DNA of 64,000 nt from Streptomyces peucetius. Its GTDB lineage: Bacteria; Actinomycetota; Actinomycetes; Streptomycetales; Streptomycetaceae. The stretch lies in assembly GCF_025854275.1 (NCBI RefSeq), contig NZ_CP107567.1:4898001-4962000 (forward strand), given 5' to 3'. The notes beneath the pieces are model-generated. The model did no database searches. It worked only from the letters and a program-made list of their open reading frames with translations, and was not told the origin of the DNA. Position numbers and translations under genes: made by a program. How positions within the stretch are numbered: position 1 is the first letter of the stretch; each line of letters opens with the position of its first letter. This document shows positions 17,459 to 25,700 of the stretch, piece by piece.

Positions 17459-18226
17459 ATGACCAGCTGCGGTTCAGAACGACGGGTTGAGGTAGTGCTG
17501 GGGGACGACGCGGAGCTGACCGCCGCCGTGCTCGCGGCTCAGGCCGGGGACGAGAACGCGTTCCGGACTGTGTACCGCGCCGTGCATCCGCGGTTGATCG
17601 GCTATGTGCGCACGCTGGTCGGCGAGACCGATGCCGAGGACGTGACCTCGGAGGCGTGGCTCCAGATCGCCCGGGACCTCGATCGTTTCAGCGGCGACGC
17701 CGACCGGTTCCGCGGCTGGGCCGCGCGGATCGCCCGCAACCGTGCGCTTGATCACATCAGGATGCGCGGCCGCCGGCCCGCCGTCGGCGGCGACGAGACC
17801 GAGCTGACCGGCAGGCCCGCCGACTCCGACACCGTCGACGAGGCCATGGAGTCCATCTCCACCAGCCGCACCATGGCGCTCATCGCACAGCTGCCGCAGG
17901 ACCAGGCGGAGGCCGTCGTGCTCCGGGTCGTGGTCGGCCTCGACGCGAAGAGCGCGGCCAAGACCCTCGGCAAGCGGCCCGGCGCCGTGCGGACCGCCGC
18001 CCACCGTGGCTTGAAACGGCTGGCGGAACTGCTGGGAGCGGAGGGTGTGACCGCCCTCGACAACGCCGGCGAAAGCGACTCCGACACCCCGCTCGGGGCC
18101 GGGGAAGGCCCGGCGGAGACGGCTCCGGAGCTCGGTGGGCTGCCCTCCCAGCGCGACTCGCGTCCCGGTGCGGCGGCACCCGCCGGTGTGACGCATTCAC
18201 GTCTGCGGACGCAGAAGGACATGTGA
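17459..18226 (+). CDS. ECF sigma factor
   Basis: A 255-residue sigma-70 family protein. Region 2 is at about residues 35-100 (YRAVHPRLIGYVRTLVG, DAEDVTSEAWLQIARDLDRF, FRGWAARIARNRALDHIR). Region 4 is at about 140-195 (LPQDQAEAVVLRVVVGLDAKSAA, then KRPGAVRTAAHRGLKRL). The C-terminus has a 60-residue disordered tail. I used ATG 17459; GTG 17495 gives a better family length but has poor spacing. Its TGA overlaps the ATG of the next gene, a single-pass membrane protein that is the likely anti-sigma partner. An inverted repeat ACTCTC/GAGAGT about 130 bp upstream lies in the promoter area. Confidence 0.88.
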   Translation: MTSCGSERRVEVVLGDDAELTAAVLAAQAGDENAFRTVYRAVHPRLIGYVRTLVGETDAEDVTSEAWLQIARDLDRFSGDADRFRGWAARIARNRALDHIRMRGRRPAVGGDETELTGRPADSDTVDEAMESISTSRTMALIAQLPQDQAEAVVLRVVVGLDAKSAAKTLGKRPGAVRTAAHRGLKRLAELLGAEGVTALDNAGESDSDTPLGAGEGPAETAPELGGLPSQRDSRPGAAAPAGVTHSRLRTQKDM

Positions 18227-19287
18227 TGGCCGACGAGCGGTACGAGTGGCTCGACAGTGACGCGGCGGAGCGACTGCTGCGTGGAATGCCTGTCGATGCC
18301 GCGGACGAGCGTGCCCGCACCGACGCCGCCCGGCTCGCCGCCGCTCTGGACAGCGCGGCCGACTCCGGCCACCGGTACGACGACGGTGAACTTCCCGGCG
18401 AGGCGGCCGCGATGGCCGCCTTCCGCAAGGCGAGGGCCGACGTGACGGCCCCGGGTGCCGCGGCCGGCGCCTCGCTCGGAACCGTACGGGTCGCCCGCGC
18501 CGCACGCCCGGGACGGGGCCTCGGGCGCCCCTTCCGCTTCGGTGTCGCGACCGCGCTCGCGGGCTGCGCCATCGGCGGCGTGGCCGTCGCGGCGGGCAGC
18601 GGCGTGCTCCCCTCCTTCGGCGACGAGCGTCCGACGCCCGCGTCCTCGGTGTCTGCCGTGGCGACGCCCGGTCCGGTGGCCTCGCCGACGCACAGCGGGC
18701 CCGGGACCGGCTCGCCCTCATGGTCGCCCGGGGCGACCGGCACACCGCCGGTCGCGCCGCCCGCGCCCGGCGGCACGAGCCCGTCCCCCGGCGGTACGGG
18801 CATGCCTGCTTCCGGCGGGACGGTCGGCGACGGCGGAACGGCGCCGGGCGGCGACGACCTCGCCAAGGACAGCGAGCTGTACCGCAAGACCGTCGACGCC
18901 TGCCGTGACTACCGCAGCGGTCACATCGCCAAGGACAGCAGGCGCCGGCTGGAGGCCGCGGCCAAGGGTCCCGGGCGCGTGGAGCGGTTCTGCGACCAGC
19001 TGCTGGGTGGCGGCTCCGGTGACGGCGGCTCGGCCGGTTCCGAAGGCTCGGGCGGCTCGAGCGGCTCCGGCGGCGGCGAGGGCGGCACCGGCGGCAAGAA
19101 CTCCGGCGGCGCCGGCGACCGCTCCGTCGAGGGCGACGCGGACGGCGACGCGGACGGCGACGAACTCGAGCAGCTTCCCGCCACCCCGCCGGTCTCCTGG
19201 TCGCTCACCCCTGAGCCGACGGCCGTGACGTCGCCGTCCGTCAGCCCCGCTCCCACTCTGTCGCTTGCCGCCGTACAAGCCTTCTGA
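18226..19287 (+). CDS. Single-pass membrane protein, probable anti-sigma partner
   Basis: A 353-residue protein. ATG 18226 overlaps the sigma factor stop by one base (TGATG); GTG 18223 is an alternative. The first 110 residues are cytoplasmic and helical (YEWLDSDAAERLLRGMPVDA). A membrane helix (GVATALAGCAIGGVAVAAGS) follows near residue 110, then a Pro/Gly/Ser-rich extracellular part with one small Cys-containing helical unit (YRKTVDACRDYRSGHIAKDS) and acidic Asp-Gly repeats. Coupled position after an ECF sigma factor suggests it senses outside conditions and restrains that factor. No zinc-binding anti-sigma motif is present. Confidence 0.75.
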   Translation: MADERYEWLDSDAAERLLRGMPVDAADERARTDAARLAAALDSAADSGHRYDDGELPGEAAAMAAFRKARADVTAPGAAAGASLGTVRVARAARPGRGLGRPFRFGVATALAGCAIGGVAVAAGSGVLPSFGDERPTPASSVSAVATPGPVASPTHSGPGTGSPSWSPGATGTPPVAPPAPGGTSPSPGGTGMPASGGTVGDGGTAPGGDDLAKDSELYRKTVDACRDYRSGHIAKDSRRRLEAAAKGPGRVERFCDQLLGGGSGDGGSAGSEGSGGSSGSGGGEGGTGGKNSGGAGDRSVEGDADGDADGDELEQLPATPPVSWSLTPEPTAVTSPSVSPAPTLSLAAVQAF

Positions 19288-19418
19288 CCTGCGGTTCTGC
19301 GGGGCGCATCGTCGAGTGTGACGTTTTTTCGGGCTGCGGCGCAGTAGAGAGTGAGCCGACTGGTCATCGGCGGCGCGACGAGCCGGGGTTCCCCCCGTAC
19401 CTACGGCTCAGCGCAAAT

Positions 19419-19457
19419 GGCGCGGGCGGGACACGTTCCCCCGGTCCCGCCCGCGCC
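19419..19457 (-). terminator. Hairpin terminator after the second L,D-transpeptidase gene
   Basis: A perfect 14-bp stem (19419-19432 with 19444-19457) and 11-base loop, about 50 bases downstream of the minus-strand stop. It may also stop transcription from the plus strand. Confidence 0.75.
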
Positions 19458-19506
19458 CTTCTTCTCACTTCTTCTGTTCGGCCCGCGTCGCGGCCAAGGC
19501 GGCCCG

Positions 19507-20370
19507 TCACCAGTAGACGACGACCTTGTCGCCGGTCCGCACCTGGTCGAACAGCGCGGCGATCGCACCCTTGTCCCTGACGTTGACGCAGCCGTGCGAG
19601 GCCCCGTTGTAGCCCCGGGCGGCGAAGTCCGAGGAGTAGTGCACGGCCTGGCCGCCGCTGAAGAACATCGCGTACGGCATGGGCGTGTCGTAGATCGTCG
19701 AGACGTGGTCACGGGACTTCCAGCCCACGTTGAACACGCCTTCGCGGGTCGGGGTGTACTGCGACCCGAACCGCACGTCCATCGTCGACAGCACCTTGCC
19801 GTCGATCATCCACGACAGCGTGCGCGTGGTCTTGCTGATGCACATCACCCGGCCCGTCATGCAGCGCGGGTCCAGCTTCGCCTTGGGCTTGTTGACGTCC
19901 TTGCCGTCCAGCTCGGCGCGTGTCGGCTCCGTCGTCATGCCGAGCAGCCGCTGCCAGGTGACGGTGTCCGTGCTGCCGGTCACGGGAAGGCCGCGCTTGC
20001 CCTGGAAACCCTTGACGGACGCGGTGGTGACCGGTCCGTAATTGCCCGTCGGCCTGTCGTCGAACCAGCCGATCTGTGCCAGCCGGGCCTGCAGCTCGCG
20101 CACCTGCTCGCCCTTGGCGCCCGGGGCCATCAGCACCTTGGGCGCGGGCGCCTGAGTGGAAGGCGACGGCGAAGGCTTCTTCGACGGCGCGGCCGACTCC
20201 GACGCGGACGGCGTCGGGGAGGGAGCCGACGGCGCCGGTGCCGCGCTCGGCCTGCTGTCGGTGGTCGGTGCGTCGGTCGCGGCCTCCGCCTTGCAGCCGG
20301 CCGTCACCACTGCCACGAGCAGCGCGGCCACGGCGGCCAGCGTTCTCGTACCGGCACTCTTGTCGAACAT
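19507..20370 (-). CDS. L,D-transpeptidase with peptidoglycan-binding domain, lipoprotein
   Basis: A 287-residue protein; I chose ATG 20370 because GGGGGG lies 5 bases upstream, over the GTG four codons earlier. A signal peptide ends in VVTAGC. A Ser/Pro linker precedes a peptidoglycan-binding helical domain (about 80-150: GAKGEQVRELQARLAQIGWF, TTASVKGFQGKRGLPVTG). A YkuD catalytic domain ends with the motif HYSSDFAARGYNGASHGCVNV; His and Cys of SHGCVNV are the catalytic residues. It should cross-link peptidoglycan outside the membrane. Confidence 0.92.
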   Translation of the reverse strand: MFDKSAGTRTLAAVAALLVAVVTAGCKAEAATDAPTTDSRPSAAPAPSAPSPTPSASESAAPSKKPSPSPSTQAPAPKVLMAPGAKGEQVRELQARLAQIGWFDDRPTGNYGPVTTASVKGFQGKRGLPVTGSTDTVTWQRLLGMTTEPTRAELDGKDVNKPKAKLDPRCMTGRVMCISKTTRTLSWMIDGKVLSTMDVRFGSQYTPTREGVFNVGWKSRDHVSTIYDTPMPYAMFFSGGQAVHYSSDFAARGYNGASHGCVNVRDKGAIAALFDQVRTGDKVVVYW

Positions 20371-20608
20371 GTCGCCCCCCACGGGTCATCTGTGTACTGA
20401 TGAGACAGATTCCCGTCCGGCCCGGTTGCACAATCCCGCGCATCATGGCGGTAACGGTTGGGCGACGCGGACGAAACGGACCACGTCACCCGCCTACGGC
20501 TTGTGAGCAAGGTCCCAGCGTGTGGCACTCCAACCGCCGGGCGCCCGCCGCTACAGTCCGTCGCAGAAGTTGTTACCTGTCAGTAGGTCCAACGGGAGGC
20601 ACAGTCAC

Positions 20609-22189
20609 ATGGCGCGCGAGTCCGAGTCGGGACTGCCCATCGAACCGGTCTACGGTCCGGCCGACCTGACGGGCTGGGACCCGGCCGAGAAACTGGGCGA
20701 GCCCGGTGAGTACCCCTTCACCCGTGGCGTCTACCCGACGATGTACACCGGCCGGCCCTGGACGATGCGCCAGTACGCCGGTTTCGGTACGGCCGTCGAG
20801 TCCAACGCCCGCTACAAGGAGCTGATCGCCCACGGCACGGCCGGCCTCTCCGTCGCCTTCGACCTGCCGACGCAGATGGGCCACGACTCCGACGCCCCCC
20901 TCGCGCACGGCGAGGTCGGCAAGGTGGGCGTCGCCATCGACTCGATCGACGACATGCGGGTGCTGTTCGGCGGCATCCCGCTGGACAAGGTCTCCACGTC
21001 GATGACGATCAACGCCCCCGCCGCCCTCCTGCTGCTCCTCTACCAACTGGTCGGCGAGGAGCAGGGCGTGCCCGCGGACAAGCTCACCGGCACCATCCAG
21101 AACGACGTGCTCAAGGAGTACATCGCCCGCGGCACGTACATCTTCCCGCCCAAGCCGTCGCTGCGGCTGATCGCGGACATCTTCAAGTACTGCAGGGCCG
21201 AGATCCCGAAGTGGAACACGATCTCGATCTCCGGCTACCACATGGCCGAGGCCGGGGCCTCACCCGCGCAGGAGATCGCCTTCACCCTGGCCGACGGCAT
21301 CGAGTACGTCCGCACCGCCGTCGCCGCCGGGATGGACGTCGACGACTTCGCACCCCGGCTGTCCTTCTTCTTCGTCGCCCGCACGACCATCCTCGAAGAG
21401 GTCGCCAAGTTCCGCGCCGCCCGCCGGATCTGGGCCCGGGTGATGAAGGAGGAGTTCGGCGCGAAGAACCCGAAGTCGCTGATGCTGCGCTTCCACACCC
21501 AGACCGCGGGCGTGCAGCTCACCGCCCAGCAGCCCGAGGTCAACCTGGTGCGCGTCGCCGTGCAGGGCCTCGGGGCGGTCCTCGGCGGCACGCAGTCCCT
21601 GCACACCAACTCCTTCGACGAGGCCATCGCGCTGCCGACGGACAAGTCCGCCCGCCTGGCGCTGCGCACCCAGCAGGTCCTGGCGTACGAGACGGACGTC
21701 ACCGCCACCGTCGACCCCTTCGCGGGCAGTTACGTCGTCGAGAAGATGACCGACGACGTCGAGGCGGCGGCGCTGGCCCTGATGGAACGGGTCGAGGACC
21801 TCGGCGGCGCCGTCAACGCCATCGAACAGGGCTTCCAGAAGAACGAGATCGAGCGCAGCGCCTACCGCATCGCCCAGGAGACGGACTCCGGCGAACGCGT
21901 CGTCGTCGGTGTCAACCGCTACACGCTCGACACCGAGGAGCCGTACGAGCCGCTGCGCGTCGATCCCGCGATCGAGGCGCAGCAGGCCGAGCGCCTGGCG
22001 AAGCTGCGCGCCGAACGCGACCAGGGCGCGGTGGACACGGCGCTCGCCGAACTCAAGAAGGCGGCGGCGGGCACGGACAACGTGCTCTACCCGATGAAGC
22101 AGGCGCTGAAGGCGCGCGCGACCGTCGGCGAAGTGTGCAACGCGCTGCGCGAGGTGTGGGGGACGTACGTCCCGACCGACGCGTTCTGA
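20609..22189 (+). CDS. Acyl-CoA mutase large subunit, methylmalonyl-CoA mutase type, no B12 domain
   Basis: A 526-residue TIM-barrel subunit of a coenzyme-B12 mutase; ATG 20609 follows GGGAGG. Family signatures include [47 protein letters not shown] and [14 protein letters not shown]. The B12-binding domain with DxHxxG is absent, so a separate small subunit must be encoded elsewhere. Tyr56 and Arg174 lie 118 residues apart, matching Tyr89 and Arg207 of classical methylmalonyl-CoA mutase; isobutyryl-CoA mutases have Phe and Gln there. The length otherwise resembles IcmA-type large subunits. It links branched-chain or odd-chain metabolism with methylmalonyl-CoA supply. Confidence 0.9.
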   Translation: MARESESGLPIEPVYGPADLTGWDPAEKLGEPGEYPFTRGVYPTMYTGRPWTMRQYAGFGTAVESNARYKELIAHGTAGLSVAFDLPTQMGHDSDAPLAHGEVGKVGVAIDSIDDMRVLFGGIPLDKVSTSMTINAPAALLLLLYQLVGEEQGVPADKLTGTIQNDVLKEYIARGTYIFPPKPSLRLIADIFKYCRAEIPKWNTISISGYHMAEAGASPAQEIAFTLADGIEYVRTAVAAGMDVDDFAPRLSFFFVARTTILEEVAKFRAARRIWARVMKEEFGAKNPKSLMLRFHTQTAGVQLTAQQPEVNLVRVAVQGLGAVLGGTQSLHTNSFDEAIALPTDKSARLALRTQQVLAYETDVTATVDPFAGSYVVEKMTDDVEAAALALMERVEDLGGAVNAIEQGFQKNEIERSAYRIAQETDSGERVVVGVNRYTLDTEEPYEPLRVDPAIEAQQAERLAKLRAERDQGAVDTALAELKKAAAGTDNVLYPMKQALKARATVGEVCNALREVWGTYVPTDAF

Positions 22190-22194
22190 GACGA

Positions 22195-22234
22195 ATGGGC
22201 GGAGTGTCGCACCCGTGTGCGACACTCCGCCCAT
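22195..22234. terminator. Perfect 18-bp hairpin covering the next gene's start codon
   Basis: 22195-22212 pairs perfectly with 22217-22234 around a 4-base loop, beginning 6 bases after the mutase stop. It looks like a terminator, but its right arm contains the first two bases of the ATG of the exporter gene. Confidence 0.8.
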
Positions 22235-22880
22235 GCTGGGTGTCATCGATCTGCCGACCTATCTCGCCGGCCTTGTCCTGATCATTCTGCTGCCGGGGCC
22301 GAACTCGCTCTACGTGCTGTCCGTGGCCGCCCGCCGCGGTGTGCGCACGGGTTACCGGGCCGCCGCGGGCGTGTGGTGCGGCGACACCGTCCTCATGGTG
22401 CTCTCCGCCGCGGGCGTGGCCTCGCTGCTGCAGGCGAACGCGCTGCTGTTCGGAATCGTGAAGTTCGCGGGTGCCGGATATCTGACCTGGCTGGCGATCG
22501 GGATGCTGCGCGCCGCCTGGTCCATGTGGCGCACGCGGCGTGAGCGGGTGGCGGACGCGGTCGCCGACGTCCCGGAGGGGGAGCGGCCGTTCCGCCGGGC
22601 GTTCGTGATCAGCCTGCTCAACCCGAAGGCGATCCTGTTCTTCATCGCCTTCTTCGTGCAGTTCGTCGACCCGGCCTACGCGTATCCGGCGCTGTCGTTC
22701 ACGGTGCTCGGCTCGCTGGCGCAGCTGGCCAGCGTCCTGTACCTGACGCTGCTGATCTTCACGGGCACGCACCTCGCGGCCGCGTTCCGCCGTCGGAAGC
22801 GGCTGTCGGCGGGCGCGACGTCGGCGGCGGGCGCGCTGTTCCTCGGCTTCGCGGTGAAGCTGTCGCTGGCGGGCGCGTAG
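22233..22880 (+). CDS. LysE-family amino-acid exporter (LeuE-like)
   Basis: A 215-residue membrane protein with six predicted helices. The N-terminal signature LAGLVLIILLPGPNSLYVLSVAARRGVRTGY is cut here to its core: LLPGPNSLYVL and the conserved G-x-R-x-G loop. A second conserved phrase, SLLNPKAILFFIAFFVQFV, also fits the family. LysE/RhtB proteins export amino acids such as leucine or homoserine. The usual start ATG 22233 sits within an 18-bp hairpin and has no ribosome site; GTG 22215 is an alternative. It is convergent with the acyltransferase gene, 15 bp apart. Confidence 0.88.
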   Translation: MLGVIDLPTYLAGLVLIILLPGPNSLYVLSVAARRGVRTGYRAAAGVWCGDTVLMVLSAAGVASLLQANALLFGIVKFAGAGYLTWLAIGMLRAAWSMWRTRRERVADAVADVPEGERPFRRAFVISLLNPKAILFFIAFFVQFVDPAYAYPALSFTVLGSLAQLASVLYLTLLIFTGTHLAAAFRRRKRLSAGATSAAGALFLGFAVKLSLAGA

Positions 22881-22895
22881 CCTCCCGGGCCCTGC

Positions 22896-24017
22896 TCAGC
22901 GCGTTCTGGACAGGGCCGCCCGCAGCCGCGGGGTCAGTGGCTTCTCGACGCAGCGGTGCAGCAGCCAGGCCAGCAGCAGCATCGAGACGACCGTGAGCAC
23001 GAAGGTCTCCGCCGACGCCAGGCCGAGGCCGCGGTGCAGTGCGTGGATCACCACCCAGCCGAGATGCTCGTGCACCAGGTAGAACGGATACGTCAGCGCG
23101 CCCGCCACCGTCAGCCAGCGCCAGTTCAGCCGGTTCAGCCACCCCAGCGCGATTGCCGCGACCGCCACGAAGCCGAGCGTCACCACCAGCACGATCCCGA
23201 GCGACGTCCGGTTCGAGAAGGCGTCCGGGCTCGGCGCGCGCCACAGCTCCCGGACCACGTAGTGCTGGCCGATCAGCCAGCTCACGCCGACGATGCCCCA
23301 GGCGTACGCGTCCCGGCGGTCCCGGTGGACGAGGTAGAGGCCGATGCCGCCCACGAAGAACGGCGCGTACTGAGGCATCAGAACGAGGTCGAGCAGCGGC
23401 TCGTCCACGCCCTGGGCGATCGCCGCCGCCAGCATCCACAGCGCGCAGAACAGGATCACGCGACGGCGGTTCGCTCCGGGCAGGACCACACAGAGGGCGA
23501 ACAGCGCGTAGAAGCGGATCTCCGCCCACAGGGTCCAGCACACTCCCAGCACCCGGTCCACGCCGAGTGGCTGCTGAAGCATCGTGAGATTCACCAGGGC
23601 GTCGCTGGGGGAGACCGCCTCGTAGGCGACCACCGGCAGCGCGAACACCGCCGTGACCAGGAGGACCGCCGCCCAGTAGGCGGGCAGCAGACGGGAGGCG
23701 CGGGAGGCGAAGAACGACCTCAGCGGCCGGCCCCAGCCGCTCATGCAGATCACGAACCCGCTGATCACGAAGAAGATCTGCACACCCAGGCAGCCGTAGG
23801 AGAAGAAGGCGTGCAGCGTGGGGAACTGCACCTTGGGCGAGCTTCCCCAGGCCTCGGTGACGGCACCGCCGCGACCGCCGTAGTGATACGCCGCGACCAT
23901 GAGGGCGGCGACCAGGCGCAGCCCGTCCAGAGCACGCAGCCGCGTTTCACGGCGGGGCTTCGCGGAGTCCTGTCGCCGGGTGGCATCGGGCGCCGGGCGG
24001 GCGATCGTGCTGGTCAA
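22896..24017 (-). CDS. Acyltransferase 3 family membrane protein (OafA/YrhL-like)
   Basis: A 373-residue integral membrane protein with about ten helices. Family motifs: LRALDGLRLVAALMVAAYHY at the N-terminus with the catalytic-type His, FFVISGFVI, and FFASRASRLLPAYW. It begins with TTG 24017 preceded by AGGGGA. Such enzymes O-acylate surface polysaccharides, using acyl-CoA from the cytoplasm. It diverges from the GT29 gene across 222 bp, so it probably decorates the glycopolymer made by the neighbouring genes. Confidence 0.85.
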   Translation of the reverse strand: MTSTIARPAPDATRRQDSAKPRRETRLRALDGLRLVAALMVAAYHYGGRGGAVTEAWGSSPKVQFPTLHAFFSYGCLGVQIFFVISGFVICMSGWGRPLRSFFASRASRLLPAYWAAVLLVTAVFALPVVAYEAVSPSDALVNLTMLQQPLGVDRVLGVCWTLWAEIRFYALFALCVVLPGANRRRVILFCALWMLAAAIAQGVDEPLLDLVLMPQYAPFFVGGIGLYLVHRDRRDAYAWGIVGVSWLIGQHYVVRELWRAPSPDAFSNRTSLGIVLVVTLGFVAVAAIALGWLNRLNWRWLTVAGALTYPFYLVHEHLGWVVIHALHRGLGLASAETFVLTVVSMLLLAWLLHRCVEKPLTPRLRAALSRTR

Positions 24018-24239
24018 GGAAATCCCCTGCGCTCATGGTCTGCCGTGGAATCAACAGCACGCTAGTCCGATTCGCAGGCGCCACCCGGCCCACAGGCCAA
24101 CGATTCCCCGTTCGGAAGCGACGAGTTCACCTCGTCGTCGTTTTGGCTTCCTAAATTCTCCCGGAAACCCCCCACGCAGAAGAAATCGCAACCGACGCCG
24201 TCGCGGAGACGGCGACCGGTTCCGCACATCAGGAGTGCC

Positions 24240-25700
24240 ATGACGACGGTCCAGAACAGGCGGGCACGTGCGCGGGGAGGGGAGCTGGACGACTGCTTGC
24301 GCGCCTGCGCGGTGCACAGCGGCAAACTCGTCGGCAGTGTCGACCGCCGCCGCAGCGAACTTGCCGAACAGCTCAGGAAGTTGCTCGTCATGTGCACCAG
24401 CCGTTCCGCGGCTGCCCCGGCGCCCGCCCCGGGAGGCGCCGCCGCGCGGCTCAAGCGGGCCGTGAAGGGCGCGCCGGCACCGGCCTCCGACCTGTCCAAC
24501 GAGATGCTGGACGCGCTGCTCGCCGTCGCCAACAAGGCCCTGGAATGCGGCTACGACGACGAGCTGAACCTCGCGCTCGTCATCAGCGACACTGTCCTGG
24601 AGCAGCGCAGGAACTCCCGCGCCGGCTGGCGGCTGCGCGCCCGGCTGCTGGAGGTCCTCGGCGACGAGGCGGAGGCCGTGGCGGCCTACGAGCGCTACCT
24701 GAGTCTGACCGACGACGACGGATTCGGTGTCGGTTCGAAGATCGCCGGACTGCGCGCCGCGGGAGAGAAGGAGCAGGAGCTGCTCGCCCTGCTGCTGCGC
24801 CAGTGCCCGCGCGCCGAGGCGTTCGCCCGCGGACCCGCCACCGACGTCTGGGCCGAGGGCCTGGCCGCGCACGCCGTGGGGGACTGGACCGAGGCGGAGC
24901 CGCGCATGGTGGGAGCGCTCCTGGCGCTGGCCGCCGGGCAGGAGCCGGTCGCCGACCGGCAGGAACTGCTCAGCCAGTACCTGGAGTTGCGCATCGCACG
25001 TGGCGACGGCCTTCCCGCACTCACCGAGGCCCTCGCGCTCTACGCGGAGCAGCGCCGCAACCGGATGCGCGGTCCCGTCGCCGACCCCACCGTCGGCGGC
25101 GTGAAGTGGATCAGCCTCGGCGAGTTCCGCAACCTCATCGCCGGCAAGTCCGTCTGCCTCGTCGCCAACTCCGGCCGCGTCGGAGCGAGTGGTCTGGGCG
25201 CCGAGATCGACGCCTACGACCTGGTGGTGCGCTTCAACTCGTACCGGATCGACCCGAAGCACACCGGCAGCCGCACCGACATCCACGCCACCATCCACAA
25301 GCACGGCTTCAACTGGGACCAGCCGGTCACCACCCGGCTCGTCTTCGGCGGCATCTCCGGCGACTGGAAGTACTCCCTGCGCAACCGCCTGGTGCCCGGC
25401 GCCCAGCAGTTCCTCGGCGACGAGTCGCTGCGCTGGCCCGTGCGCAACATCGGCAAGCTCGGCGCCGACGTCTGGTCCGGCATCCCGACCACCGGTTTGA
25501 ACATGCTGTTCCTGCTGGACTTCCTGGACGTCAGCCCGGCGCTGGACCTGATCGGGTTCGACTTCTACGAGAGCGGCGCGTACCGCGTGCCGGAAGCCAT
25601 GAAGATGCCCATCACGTCCGTGCACGAGTACACCAGCGAGAAGGAATGGGTCATGCAGCGGGCCCAGCGAGTGACCGACATGAGGATCTCCCTGCGATGA
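24240..25700 (+). CDS. GT29-family sialyltransferase-like glycosyltransferase
   Basis: A 486-residue protein with AGGAG ahead of ATG. The N-terminal 290 residues are helical, TPR-like repeats. The C-terminal domain has the sialylmotifs: L (near residue 301, KSVCLVANSGRVGASGLG followed by EIDAYDLVVRFN), S (near 416, PTTGLNMLFLLDFL, then LIGFDFYESG) and VS (near 460, HEYTSEKEW with His and Glu). These are the conserved marks of CMP-sialic acid dependent GT29 enzymes, which are mostly eukaryotic. It likely transfers a nonulosonic acid during cell-wall glycopolymer assembly. The next gene overlaps by 4 bases (ATGA). Confidence 0.82.
   Translation: MTTVQNRRARARGGELDDCLRACAVHSGKLVGSVDRRRSELAEQLRKLLVMCTSRSAAAPAPAPGGAAARLKRAVKGAPAPASDLSNEMLDALLAVANKALECGYDDELNLALVISDTVLEQRRNSRAGWRLRARLLEVLGDEAEAVAAYERYLSLTDDDGFGVGSKIAGLRAAGEKEQELLALLLRQCPRAEAFARGPATDVWAEGLAAHAVGDWTEAEPRMVGALLALAAGQEPVADRQELLSQYLELRIARGDGLPALTEALALYAEQRRNRMRGPVADPTVGGVKWISLGEFRNLIAGKSVCLVANSGRVGASGLGAEIDAYDLVVRFNSYRIDPKHTGSRTDIHATIHKHGFNWDQPVTTRLVFGGISGDWKYSLRNRLVPGAQQFLGDESLRWPVRNIGKLGADVWSGIPTTGLNMLFLLDFLDVSPALDLIGFDFYESGAYRVPEAMKMPITSVHEYTSEKEWVMQRAQRVTDMRISLR

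Noticed and set aside
20371..20608. Possible cobalamin riboswitch before the B12-dependent mutase
   Set aside because: I looked for a B12-box like segment and the typical stems and saw neither in the 238-bp leader.
24392..25696. N-terminal extension of the GT8-pyruvyltransferase frame
   Set aside because: It lies entirely within the GT29 gene in another phase and is Arg/Pro-rich; ATG 25697 with ATGA overlap is the natural start.
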